The notes below the pieces were generated by a model. That model was given only the letters and a program-made list of their open reading frames with translations. It searched no databases and was not told where the DNA came from. The position numbers and the translations under genes are program-made. A DNA stretch of 64,000 nucleotides from Nothopassalora personata. Its lineage: Eukaryota; Ascomycota; Dothideomycetes; Mycosphaerellales; Mycosphaerellaceae. The DNA lies in NCBI GenBank assembly GCA_033816765.1, contig CM066289.1:2232001-2296000 (forward strand), in the 5' to 3' direction. Each line of letters opens with the position of its first letter. The first letter of the stretch is position 1. Of this stretch, positions 11,284 to 23,000 are shown piece by piece.

Positions 11284-11855
11284 GTGAGATGTAAGGGTGA
11301 AGACATGGGCCCGAAGGCGAAAGTGAAGGTGAAGTTTCAGCTATGTGTAACACGATGATGTTGATAAAGCGGGACATGAGTTTGTTGACGTGGGAGTCCG
11401 ATGGCGCAAAGACACAAATACCAACGGAATTAAGACATGCTGAGCACAGTCGACACTAGTCAAGAAACACCACGCGGCCAACAGCAAAGCTTCAAGTGCT
11501 GGTCAGCATTGTATATCCCAAGCTTTCGAATTTGTCGCCGCCACTGTTGAGTGTTGTTCCCCCTCCGAGCTGATGATAAAGGCACCGTCGCTGCTGCTGA
11601 ACGTTTCGTCGAACTTGGCGGCGCGCTCTTGCCCTCGAGTGCAATGTGGGACTGCTTCCGTACCAGCATCACTTTTGCAGATTCGAATGACTGTTTCGAC
11701 TTGAGATGAACGAAATGCTCCCGGTCGGTACGTGGCGAAAATGAACCATGTCAGCCCCTTTCGGATCAGAACGCTCTTATGCTGCAAGATGAGTACGCCA
11801 CATGCACCTCGCTCTTGTCACTCATGCCGAACCATCAAATTGTAACCCTCATATA
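11284..11855. other. Convergent intergenic region
   Basis: 572 bp between the ends of the Trk gene and the minus-strand zinc-finger-like gene; presumably both 3' UTRs. Only short frames without coding character. Confidence 0.6.
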
Positions 11856-14090
11856 TCAAGCAAGTACCAACTCCTTGCCTCCTTCCATCTCCACAATGCT
11901 TCCATTCTTCATCCTCAACAGATCCGGGTCCCGATCAAACTCCTCGAACGTATGCGCGCTCCCTAGATGCTTCACCAAGCTGTCGACATTCTTACAAATG
12001 CAGTCCAGATCTCGATTCTTGTCGCACAGCACACATGCAAATTTGCCCTGCCCATCATGACACTTCACCACAAACCGGGAGTCCATCCGGTAATCTCGCG
12101 TCTTCGGCCTGTCGCCCTTCCTTAGCGGCGGGATGTGCGTGCTGAACACCCAGATGTCGCGAGTGTCAACGGGTATCACAAGGTTGCAAGAGGGACAGCA
12201 ATGAGGGCCGCCGGGCTTGAAAGCTTTGTGGAGAGGGAGACCGTGTTTCTGAAGATCTTGAGCGTAGCGGCAGAAGAGAGGCGCCTCTGGTGCTGGGAGA
12301 GCCTTCATCTTCGATCTGGATGGTGGCGGCGAGCCACGGACCGAGTGCTTGGAGCGTTGAGATGAGTGGTTGGAGGAACGAGGTGATTCGACTGCGCTGG
12401 GACGGACGGCTTCGACTTGTTGCTTGGCTGCTGTCTCCTTGACGGTGCCGCCGGGCGGTTTGGCGGGTGGTATAGTGGTCGCTTTCGCCGTCGGAGCGGG
12501 TGTCTGTGGCGCGATGCTCTTTGCTCGCGCCGGAGGATCCGCCGCCGGTATCGTCGTAGGCTTCGCAGTGGGAGCTGCTGTGATGGTAGCAACAGGTTTT
12601 GGTCTTGCAGGTGGTGAGTCAGGATCTCGCGGTTTCATGGATCCCCTGCGGTTATCTAGAGGTCGATGTCGAGCAGTCATCGGATCCGATGATGGCTTCC
12701 GAGGAACAAAGTCTTGATCTCGCTCTCGAGACCGAAACGATGATCTTCTATCGTCAGTAGACGGCCGCTGTCCACCTCGTCGGGTCATCATCGATCGATC
12801 ATCATAAGGTGATCGTTGTCTGTCTCGTGGCTTCGTGGAAGATCTTCGATCATCGCAACGTGGTGGCGAATACTCCTGCTGTCGCGATCGTTCGTCGTCG
12901 GGAGGCGGTAGAGGTCGCTCCCAAGATCTCAAAGAAGATCGCCGCCGTTCTTCAGGTACAGGACGATGTCTGGGTGGCCCATCATCTGAGTAAGCTCTCT
13001 CTGTCTGCTGACCACGGTCGCGAATCGCAGCATATGCTCCCGCCCCTGCAGCTGCTGCAAGCCCCCCCGCTACAGCAGCGTTGCGGCCATAGTTTGATGA
13101 CCTTCTTCGATCCTCACTCGGAGGTGGCAAAGGGTCACGTTCCCAAGGCTTGTTGACCGGTATTGTCGCTGGAGGTAAAGCTGTTCTCGCAACAGTGGGC
13201 GGCGCAACCGACTTCGGTGGCGGAGGCGCATTCTTCTCGGCTGCCATGCGCTCATACTGTCCTCGCAGTGCGGCCAATGATCCATCCGTAGCGGCATTCT
13301 GTGCTGCGATCAGGCGGCGTTTGTCTTCTGCGGTAAGCTCTCGACCTTCGTTGACAGCGTTTTGTAGGATTCCAATGACAGTCTTCTGTTGCTCCAAGAT
13401 TTGCGACTGAAGTGCATTGACAGTCGTTACTGTGACCGGATTAGATGTGGTTCTCACAAACTTAGCGGCATAACTCACGATCGCCCTCGGCGTACTCCGG
13501 TCCCAGTCGCTGGACGTTATCTTTGAACGTTTGCTCGATCACGTTCTTCGACTGGTGCGCTACACGCGCAAAGTCTTGGTCCGCTTCGAGGCTATCGCGA
13601 CGTCTTCTACGCCGTTTGCTCGAATTCGAACTTGATCGAGATCGCGGGTGCTGCGACTTTGCATCGTTGGCAGCCTGGGACTTCTTCGCATCACCATTGC
13701 CGTCAGTCTTCTTGCCATCAGCCTGAGATTTCTTGTCGTCTGCACCACCCGACTTCTTGTCATCCTCGGGCTTTGCATCGCCTTCTGCTTTGTCGTTCTT
13801 CGGGCTGCCACCCTCCTTAAGCGCTGCGACTTGGTCCCTAAGCTGCTTGATCTCATTGTTTTGACCACCGTCAATGCCCTTTTGCTTGTTCTTGTCCCGG
13901 CGTTCCTGAATCTTATCATGCAATGTCATGCTCGCCGTGAAGGTTCCGACGATGGTCGATATCAGGGTCGCAACAATGAACCCTTTCTAGATGGGCGACA
14001 CTTGTCAGAGCACAGTCCGTTCCGAGGTGAATGCGCCTCCAGAATACGTACCTTGAGGTTTTTCTCCTCAATCATATTAGAGTAATTCAT
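11856..14090 (-). CDS. Membrane-anchored coiled-coil protein with C-terminal Cys/His region
   Basis: A 706-residue protein from exons 14090-14052, 13986-13479 and 13429-11856; both introns have good signals (GTACGT..CTAG, GTGAGT..CACAG) and keep frame. After a 13-residue first exon comes one membrane helix (GFIVATLISTIVGTF), then a Lys-rich coiled coil, an Arg/Ser run and a conserved helical block (NVQRLGPEYAEGD joining TTVNALQSQILEQQKTVIGILQNA), which I recall from an uncharacterised ascomycete family. Residues 230-540 are low-complexity and Arg/Ser/Pro-rich, with RRSS repeats suggestive of SR-type phosphorylation. The last 150 residues contain paired cysteines and histidines (CPSCN, CVLCDKNRDLDCIC, HLGSAH) that could bind zinc. 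Function unknown. It could act at a membrane facing the nucleus or cytosol, but that is inference. Confidence 0.75.
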
Positions 14091-15423
14091 ATTGGGTGGC
14101 TTGACGACCTTATCGGCCTTCGGGGCGTTAGCATAAAGACAGAGACGCAACGCAGTGCGTGAGGAGTCTTTCCATTTGCTGCGATCGCGCGTTTTTGATC
14201 ACAGTCGGGGTTATCAGATGCGGGCTGCTGTTATGTAGACAAACTCCTTCATCGTCTGAGACTTGTTGGCAGTTGAGTTTCACGATTTCAGTGGTCCGAA
14301 AAGATAGGTGCTACGGAAGTCGGGATCTTGCACATCGCATGGGCATACTGGCAAACCATGATCCCACCTAGCAAAAGTTGTGCTGCTGGGTAATCCTGGT
14401 CTGGGGTCCCTTGTGACATCTTTGGGCAGCAGCACTTCCCGGTCGGTGGATCGCCATCGGCAGTGGTAACCTGTTCCCCCTCTTCGCGGTGGGAGGACCG
14501 CCGCGCAATGGAAGAACAGCGTTTCCCATACTGTATCATGGAATAAATAATACGATGGTCTCTCGACATCAGACGCAAAGTCAGTGATCCGATTAAGTTC
14601 AATTCCATGTCTCCCCGCGGTATTGAAGGATGTACCGAGATGAACTCAATGCTCGGAACAACGTGTCGTCGCTCGTTTCACCCAAGATAGCCCAAATGTG
14701 TAAGCTTGGCGGAATGCGCATGCAGTTCGTATGTATAATGTATCCGCGATACCCTTCCTGTACAGCACGTCGACACCCGCGCCTGCCGCTACTGGCATTG
14801 CTTGTATGTCGGCACGTAGATGCCGACATTTCTTATGCGATGGCTCATCTTCCACGCCCGATACCGCGTCTTCATCCTCGATCTCCTCACCGACGAAGAT
14901 CTCGCCGCGTGCGTGTCAGCGGCAAATTCGAGGCATCATCTAATGGGCATGTCGCCAGTATTCCGCAGCACCTGCGGTGCGCGGCCCGCATGCGAGAACC
15001 TGTTCTTGTTCAAATCAGAGGTGATGCAATTAGTGCGGAATCATGGAAGAAGATACCGCAGAAGATGCTGGTGAATGCCTGGCAACAGACAGCAGGGCAT
15101 CCGAGCTTCGCACCCCTCTCATCGCCAACTAGGGCACTGCTTATTGCGCATATATACAGTAGCAGGGGATCATGATCCTTGGCACGGTAGGACATATCAT
15201 AATAATGCTCTTATCGGCCGGAGACTTACGGCATTTATGATTGGCTGCATTGGCTCTAAGGGGGCTAGTTACTTAGGCCTAAGGCCGAACAAGGGGGCTC
15301 ATTCAGGCAGCAAGGTCAAAGTGACACTATCTTGGGTTATATGTTAGTATCACCGATGTATCATGTTCCATCAATATCGTTCATGTGCTATGATACTCCG
15401 CCGCCTCGAGATGCACAGAGCCG
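14091..15423. other. Gene-poor stretch with no supported gene
   Basis: 1.33 kb upstream of the minus-strand coiled-coil gene. The best candidate is a plus-strand frame at 14820-15074 containing a DLLTDEDL-like stretch, but it has no conserved context and several competing frames. The 15170-15420 part looks AT-richer. It could be a long promoter or hold an old gene remnant. Confidence 0.45.
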
Positions 15424-17178
15424 TCATTGACTCATCACGGCTCGCAGCTGCCACGTCTTCCACGCGGCCAAAATTTCTGCTACACTAGCCAGCAACATCG
15501 CCCACACCGTCTCCTCCTGGCCTCCAAGATACTTCGCCACCATGAACAAGAAAACACATGCACCAGCCGCCAAGATCTGAGGCGCGGAGATGGCTGCGTT
15601 GTGCAAGCTCATCAACGTTCCTGCGTCTCGAGACTCAGTCACTTCCCTTCCAACCAGCGCAAATGGCACCCACATTGACAATGCGCGCGGGATACCAGTC
15701 AGTGCAAACACTACGATCCCCTGACTTGCGTTGGCCAAAAATGGGGTCGACGCCATTGTAAATGCGAACAGCGCGTGTCCGGCCAGCCAGAAATCAACCA
15801 ACATCGCCAGGGAGCTTGGGAATTGTGCCTCCGAAGCATGCTTTGAAGCATGTCCTACCCACCGAGAAACCGCTGCTAGAGCGATTGATGTTATCAGGCT
15901 CACGATCGCGAAAGGCAGCGAATCGAAAGCAGCTTGTTCAGCATGATGAGACGAGCTTGAGGAAGCCGTCGAGCTGGTCCTGTAGAGGTGTGCGAGGTAC
16001 CTGTACGCAGTCAGCATGTACGCTTCCCACGCGAGTGGAGTTCGACTCACCCTGTTTGATAGTATAATGTCGGGAACCAGCCCATCCAGGAGAAGAATTG
16101 AACTTGCATTGTCAGTTGAACGTACCGCGGCATCGAACGCAAGGACGCTCGAATACGCTGAACCGCATCTTTGAGAGAGAGCGAATACCAGGATGTCACA
16201 TGAGATGATCCGCTGTTCTTCGCGGCCGCCGTTCTGTACGAGCAGACCATGGTGATTGCTGAACATGCTAGGAGCAGGATTGCTACCACGACGCTGAGTG
16301 CCTGGAACCGAAGAACTTCCGATGTATTGTCCGACGAAGAGTAGCCAAAGTTGGTCGAGGCCAGCATGTAACCGCAAATGGTTCCGACGGCCACAATGAT
16401 GCCGTTCAATTCAGCGACCCACGACTGTGCTCGCTTCGGGACCACTTCGTGCATCAGTGTACGGATGCCACCTTGCAAAGGCTGGATCGAAATGTTGAGG
16501 CCGTATACCCAGACGAAAGCGTTGACGATCCGTATAGCGTTACGAAAGCCTTCGCCAGTAAGGTGTACGAGGAACGTTACGATGTTCGATGTCCATGCGA
16601 GGCCAAGCATGCAGAAAGCTGTCGCGATCGCACCAGTGAGTATGAATGGTTTCCGGCGATTCCTGCCTGGTCCTGGCTCATAGGAATCGCTGATGGCGCC
16701 GAGCACTGGCTGGACTACGAGACCGCATAAAGGGCCTGCAACCCATAACAAGGCCGACAGAGACATGGGTATCCCAATTGACTTGAGGTGAGCCTGGTGA
16801 AGAGTTAGTGCCCGGCAACTTGAGTATGTGACGAAGGACGAACAGTTCCTCGCGCGAATATGGTCGACCAAACCAACTGCAACCTTATGAATGGTCAGCA
16901 CCCACTTCAACGTCATGGCAACTACTTCACAACTCGACATACCCCCATAGTGTGCAGCCTGCTGCCAGGACACGCCATGTACTCAATCTTTCGTCATGGT
17001 CAACATCCCCTTCAGCGCTGTCATCATCTTGCAGAAAGTGTTTCTCCTGATCTTGAAGCAAGATCTCTTCAGCTCGTGAAGTTCCAGATGGCATCATTCT
17101 GTGTGTTTGAGACACAACAGACGTGGCAGATGTCTCGTGTACTGGAAGTAGTCCGCCGTTCATACCCCCGGAAAGCAT
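15424..17178 (-). CDS. GPH/MFS sucrose-type transporter
   Basis: A 12-helix sugar/H+ symporter like yeast Sut1 and plant SUT/SUC proteins, 531 residues. Exons 17178-16943, 16883-16844, 16793-16051 and 16000-15424. The tiny 40-nt second exon restores the family's first helix (G-L-Q-L-V-W-S); without it the frame breaks. Motifs: HLKSIGIPMSLSALLWVAGPLCGLVVQP, then G-x-x-S-D-x-x-x-x-x-x-G-R-R-K-P, the hallmark GPH/MFS loop between helices 2 and 3, and a second FFSWMGWFPTLYYQTG block at helix 7. Helices continue to the C-terminus (LAAWKTWQLR). The N-terminal 70 residues are hydrophilic and acidic. A role in sucrose or alpha-glucoside uptake is the family expectation; substrate cannot be told here. 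The exon 2/3 donor (GTTCGT) is weak, so that junction is the least certain. Confidence 0.85.
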
Positions 17179-17811
17179 GTGCACCGAAGAAATGAACTAG
17201 GACGTCTCACGTCAGATGATCTGTTCTTCGTGATCGCATGTAGGACTTCGAGAATCTCATAGCCATGAAGGTCATTCTGAAAGATCTTGCCACATGCGAT
17301 GACAAAGACGGGATGCTCAATAGTTGTCCTTTGTGCGCTGCAGGTCAAGTACGGCCATCAAAGGAATCGGTCGTGGCATTCCTGCTTTGGATGACTGGAA
17401 GGGCGAATCACGTCGTGCCGGGGACTGCTGTGAGCGCACATACTGGACGCCGATGTGTTGAAAGCATATTGCAAGGGCATGAAGTAATCGCAAGGCGACG
17501 GTGATCGGGACAGAAAATCCTGTCAGAAATCGCTTGAAATCTTGCATTCCGAATTCTATGCTACTTACTGGACAACGCAACCCACCTCCCGACTGGAGTG
17601 ACTGGAAGAGCTGAGCCTGTCCTCCATCTTCGATTGATGAACATGTGCGCTAACGCCTGTGAAGCTAAGGTGATGCCGCGTTCGATACTGCTCAGCATGG
17701 AAGTAAGTAGTGTTGACCAACAGTTCGACTCGAGTGTTAGAAACCACGATGGACCTCGCTCGATTCCTACTTCGACTAATGCACCGCGTATCTTCCTTGA
17801 GTTCTACTCCC
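17179..17811. other. Intergenic region upstream of the sucrose-type transporter
   Basis: 633 bp holding the transporter promoter and the 3' end of the next minus-strand gene. Several 60-90 codon frames overlap on both strands; none shows protein-family character. Confidence 0.5.
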
Positions 17812-18271
17812 TCATGATTCTTCCTTCTCAATAAGTGGCTGGTTTGCGAACTGCTCAGAGTAGTCACTGGTGCCTTCTTCTGGAAGCCCTGATAGCGCCC
17901 ATGGCTCCGACCAGAGCGCATGAGAATTGGTTTTCGTCGGCAGAGATGGTTTCGAGTCCGCGGCTGATGATGGTACTCTGACAGCTCTCTCCTCAGAGCG
18001 CTCTGATCGAACGCTGCTAAGAATCGGCGCGGAGTGGTCATACTGACCCTGCAAACCCGACAGCTTTTGACCGCCAACAATGCGGAGCGTTGGTGGGCGT
18101 GTTTGTGGTGGTCAAGGCTGTATGTCAGTAATGTCCACGAGCAACGGTAGTGAGGCGTGGCACGGAGGCACTGACGTCGATCCATCCCCTCTGGATGCAC
18201 GTGTTGCAACACTTATTTCGTGCGGCTAGGATCGCGAAAAGTTCCGCGGCTTGCTCGTTGGTGAGCGTCAT
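17812..18271 (-). CDS. Small orphan protein, two exons
   Basis: A likely 110-residue protein, not recognised. Exon 1 (18271-18176) encodes a short amphipathic helix (TNEQAAELFAILAARNK) and a C-C-N-T-C cluster; exon 2 (18048-17812) encodes a Ser/Glu-rich tail ending in IEKEES. Donor GTCAGT and acceptor TTTGCAG keep phase. A strong donor-like GTATGTTAG at about 18349 suggests an intron in the 5' UTR or an upstream exon. The three close cysteines might bind metal or form a zinc-knuckle-like turn, but there are too few ligands for a known finger. No neighbour suggests a role. Coding status is inferred only from clean splice phase and composition. Confidence 0.4.
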
Positions 18272-19063
18272 GCTATTGAAAAAAGAGTGCCAGTGCTGTT
18301 GCCCGAGATTTTTTAGTGAAAGGTAGTGGGTAAGACAATCTAACATACCTGGCGTATGCCGCGCGCGTGCGCGTGTCGCCTATGCTCAGGTTGGTCAAAG
18401 GCTGGAGAAGTCAAGATCGAGTGAAGAAACTGAAAGGTCAAGATAGGCAACTGCCCGTCATCAACTTATATTCCTGTATCCTGGGGAACGACTCTTTCCA
18501 CGTTTTAGGCCCAACAATACCAGGTAAACTCATTAAAGCATAGAGCTCTGTAGATAAAGTGCAGCCGCAGATGGTAGTCATCGGGCCTTGACCGTTAACG
18601 CCTTCTTTGCAACGGAGATCGAGCGGGCGACCACAACTGTGTAGCCGTTTCGAGCCGCACCTTGGTGCATCAAAACAACAGGTGAACTGAATCGGTGCAA
18701 TGGAAGCTACACATGGTCACCGATTTCACTAAGATATTGCTGGCCGCATCGGAATCTTCCGGTCAATCGCACACGTGCAAGCCTTGGCGCGAATCATGCA
18801 CCCTCAACGAGGTAAGGACAGCAACAGCTGATAATGGCTACGGTACAACGGCCATAGGTCCCTGGATAGCTGGTAATACATAAGCCCCGTCTCTTTTCGG
18901 CACGATATGACAAGCTCCGTCACTCTGGGCTTGAGGACAAGCTGTAAGCGCATGCCTGACCTCTATACAAAATCTCACTCTACCACATCTCCCTCAACTT
19001 CTTTCTGCACGCCTCGAGAGTCTCATCGATCTAAAACCTTCTCAACATTGGCCCCTCACTACC
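18272..19063. other. Intergenic region with the promoter of the secreted-protein gene
   Basis: 792 bp. A TATA-like CTATACAAA lies near 18963, about 100 bp before the secreted-protein ATG, followed by a C/T-rich leader up to 19063, a common fungal promoter layout. The distal part has no gene. Confidence 0.5.
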
Positions 19064-19776
19064 ATGCGCATTTCCACCATCGCGGCGCCCATCGCGGCCT
19101 TCTTAACGATCGCTTCCGCTGCCCCAACGAACCTGACGCTGCCAGAAGACACCAACATCCTTGACCTGAAAATCTTGGACAAGCACAAGCACAAGCATGA
19201 CAACGGCCCGGTCGTTGCAAAGGTTCAGCTCTGGGAGGTAAGTCAGATCTCCACCAGCTTTACATAATATTCTCTCTCACCATCTCTCACTCAGCTCGAC
19301 AACAACGGCCAGTGCACCCAAGACAAGGAGTTCAAGCGTGGCAAAGCCCTGAAAGCATACTCTGGCAAATGTCTGGAGTTCAAGGCAGACTCCGATGCGC
19401 TAGTCCGTGACTTCACATACGTCCCCTCGGACAAACTGAAAAGAGTTCGCCAGGGCGCGGCGTATGAAGAGGAGTTGTACTATTCTCAACAGACGTGTGA
19501 GGTGAAGGCTTTCGAGAGCGAGGACTGTAGCTCAGGTGAGGTCAAGGCAAGCCGTGAGTATCCACCCGAAAGTGTTGTGGCATGGGAATGAAAGTGCTGA
19601 CGTAGTGCATAGATGTGCCAGGATATCAGTTTTGGGAGTTGGCCACTTCGAAGAAGGCGAAGAACCATAGGAGACCACCGAACGAGGGATGGCACTTTCA
19701 ATGCATTCTTGCAAAGAATGCGAGGTCAGTCAGGTTCGACTGTCCGAAGGTGGACTGGGCTTCCGGGAGGAATTGA
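19064..19776 (+). CDS. Small secreted six-cysteine protein (effector-like)
   Basis: A 198-residue predicted secreted protein from exons 19064-19237, 19295-19553 and 19613-19776; both introns are short, canonical and phase-consistent. Residues 1-20 form a classic signal peptide (basic start, hydrophobic core, SAA-P cleavage site). A KHKHKHD run follows at about 41-46, a possible metal-binding or charged linker. The mature part has six cysteines (QC, KC, TC, DC, QC, DC), an even number that fits three disulfides, and is rich in Lys and Glu. I recognise no family. Size, signal peptide and cysteine count are typical of small secreted proteins of plant-associated fungi, including effector candidates, but host interaction is inference only. 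It stands alone between a sugar transporter region and housekeeping genes. Confidence 0.75.
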
Positions 19777-20037
19777 CAAGTCAGAGAACGGCGACATCAA
19801 AGGATATCATGGATGTTTTGGTGCGGGACATTGAGCTATGACTGCAACTATCATGCCTGTGGTTCTGTGCCCTCACTATTAGTACATATGTACACCCATT
19901 ACTAGGCCTTGCCTTTTTGATGCTCTTCGTTACGCCTTCCAGTGCGTATCACCATGCACTGTCGCTTGCGTCTAACCGTAGATCGCCTTATGCCCAACGC
20001 CTCGCTATGCATGAAAAGTCCTCCGCCGAATCCATCT

Positions 20038-23000
20038 CTACTCGTGACGAAAGCTGCAACTCTCACCCTTGTGGCAGCGTCCCTCTTGCCAGTACTTGCA
20101 GACCTTGGTTTTGTAATTTGGATGATTTTTGTCGTTCTGCTGCTGCTGACCTTGGCCGCCAAAGTTCATCATTGGAGCGGCAGTGGCGAGGTTCTGACCC
20201 GCCTGAGCGTTGCCGGCCTGCAGCGACGCCAGGATCGCGTTCAGGTCGAGACCAGCAGGCGTTTGTGGTGGTGGTGGCGCAGGCGCTGGTGCACCCATCC
20301 AGCCTTGAGCTGCTGCTGACGTTGGCGGTTGTGGCGCTGCGTATGTGGTCTGAGGTTGCTGGCCTGCTGGCACAAGCTGTGCGAGAATAGAGGCGATGTC
20401 GGGTACGCCTCCAACAGGTGGTGGTGGTGGTGGTGGCACTTGCTGCTGCTGAATTTGCTGTGGCCAACCATATGCAGGGACCATTGGCTGACCGTAGCTG
20501 TGCTGACCGTGTCCACGCGCCTGCCTAGCCTGAGCACGATGCCAGTACTTCTCTTCTGGCCTTCCGAATTGCTTAGTCGGCCCACCTTGATCGCCGTTGT
20601 ATGGATCGGCTGGCTCGTGAGGGTTGGGTGGGATATCGTCACGGCTCGTATAGAACACGATGAGGTTGTTGTTCTCATAGTGTTCACGCACAGCACGCTC
20701 CGCCGAATTTGGCTCGAGTTGACCACCGCCATATGGCGCATAGTTACGCTTACGTTCCTCCTTATCGACGGTGCTGAAGTCCACAAGAGTGATCGGCTCA
20801 TGTGCACGGATGTCTTGGGTCTCCTCAACGTCGTCTTCGTCGTCAATGTCCATCATTTGGGACTGTTGCTTCAGCGCACGGCCTTCTCCGCCAGCATCGG
20901 AAATGTCTCGCATCTGACCTTCACCGTGATTGGTCTCCTCTTCAGGATCGTGAGTGAAGTACTTTATCTGTACGAGGTCTTCGCCTCTCTTGAACTCGAC
21001 GCGCAACTTGCGTCGCTGCTCCTTGCGAATCCGCTTGGCACGCTCTTCGGGAGTCTCGTTGGGAGCGACCTTTGTCTCCTTTTTGGGTGCTGGCTTTTCT
21101 TCTTTCGGCTTCGAGATGCGAGCCATGGTCTCAGCAAATGAGAATCCGGACTTGACCGGCTCGGCGGGCTTTGCTGAGGCAGGCTTGCCTGCTGAAGCTG
21201 ATGCTTTGTCGGCGTTCGAGGTTCCTGGCTTCTTCTGTGCAGACTGTAGACTCGAAAAGAAGCCCGATGGCTTTGCAGTTACTGTCTTTCTTACGGCAGC
21301 GTTGTTGGATGTAGAAGCAGCCGCTTTTGTGGCGTCGCCTCGAAGACTTTGTGCCGTGACTGCTGATTTCTTCAATGCACCATTAATCTTGGATGCAGCA
21401 GCAGTCGATGTGCTTGGCTTCGCCGTACCAGTCGCGACCTTCTTCTGCACAGTGCTATCTTCAGAGGTTATCGCTGCACGCTTGACGCCGACAACAGGCT
21501 GAGGTGTTGCTTTCTTTCCGGATGGAGACGATGCCTTGACTTCGTCCTTTTTCGAATCAGGCGGCTCGGATGCCTTGCGCTCTGCGCGAGCGGCAGCCTC
21601 TTTGTCGGCTGCATCAACGTTGGCTAGGATTCTCCCCACCCAATGCTTCGTTCTCGCGTCTCCTTTCTTCAGATATCGCGGAAAGATTTTCGACAGGTGG
21701 ACTTTGTCAGCAGTGTTGGTGGTGAGGGTGGTGAAGTTGCTCATGAGGTCCAGGATTGCACGAGATAGGGTCCCGTTTACATCGTCGGCCTTGAAGCGAT
21801 CGAGCAGGAATTGATAGCACAGGAACACCAGAGCTGTATTCTCTGCGAGTCTAGTAACGTACATATTAGTAATTGCTTATAAGAAACGCCTTCGTGGACG
21901 ATGCATATACCGACGACATGTTTATGCCGCCGAGGGAGAACACTCTCGGGCTTTGAGAGGTGCCTCGAGAATAGACTAGATGATCAAGCTATGACGGAAG
22001 ATGAACTTCGCGAAGTTCCAACGGTGCGCCGCACCAACTCTTTGCTGGTCACTTTACTTGCTCCCAATCACGAGGTCTGCATGTTACGAAAGAAGAGTCG
22101 CTGCTGCTGCTCTGATGCCGTCGCCACCTGCAGTGAGGGTACAAGCCCGCATCGCCGCACGCCGTATGTCACACAATATCACGAAAACACGTCATAGGGG
22201 AGGAAATGTACTCACACTTCAATAATGCCACGATGGCCATGCTTCAGCGCCGCCTTGAAAGCAGCCTCCACCATGTCGCGTTGGTCCTTTACCCGGCTCT
22301 GGAGCAGTGGCAGCTCACCTGTTCGCTTCTTCTCTTCTGCGTCAGCCACTGCCTCCTGATCGTTCTTCCAGCGGTCACGAATCGTCTTCATGAGCTCCCA
22401 GAACTCGATAAGACGCTTTTTGATCGTTTCATTGGTTAGTGGTCTTCGCTTGCTGTACCAAAGTGCCTTGATGGTATCGTACTCAACGCCTGCTCGAAGG
22501 TTGTCAGGCCGCTTTGGGGGCAAGGGCGTATCTTCGTCTTCGGAATCTGAGTATTCGGAGTCATCGTCACTGGACGAATCCTCCGAACTGCTTGACTCTG
22601 TCTCTTGCTTCACAGCCATTCCACCAGCTGCGCGTGATGCCGGTTTGACATCGCTAGACAGTGTTGGGAAACCCCTGTGCTTGCTTGACTTCTTGCCGAT
22701 TTTTGCAAGGGCGCTTGTGTTGTTGCCGACCAGCTTGCGCAGATCATTCCGAGAATGGCGAGGCGCGTAAGATGGAATGGCACTTCGCGTGCAGTCCCAC
22801 TCGATAGCCTCCTTGCCGACGTTGACGAAGTTGTTCATGCGCTCGGAATTTGTGGTACGAGCGAGGCTGTCGAAGTTGATGATGCTGAACATGCCAGTGT
22901 CGACACCCTTCGGTAGAGATGCGAGCAAGGCTTTCTGATCCACCGTTCTATACTGCAATGGATTCGGGATCGCTCTGTTGGGCATCCCCTGGGCGTAGGG

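Noticed and set aside
14820..15074. Plus-strand frame with an F-box-like DLLTDEDL stretch
   Set aside because: Isolated short match, no leader P-x-E-L motif in frame and no splice context.
15424..19776. Nutrient-uptake/effector cluster (transporter, orphan, secreted protein)
   Set aside because: Three adjacent genes without shared promoter signals or enzymes; adjacency alone is not evidence.
20400..20470. GGT/GCT triplet run as a microsatellite feature
   Set aside because: It is the coding strand complement of a poly-Pro/poly-Gln tract inside the PNUTS-like protein.
20329..21141. 270-codon plus-strand frame, apparently hydrophobic
   Set aside because: Antisense to the PNUTS-like gene; hydrophobicity comes from reading Gln/Asp/Glu/Lys codons in reverse.
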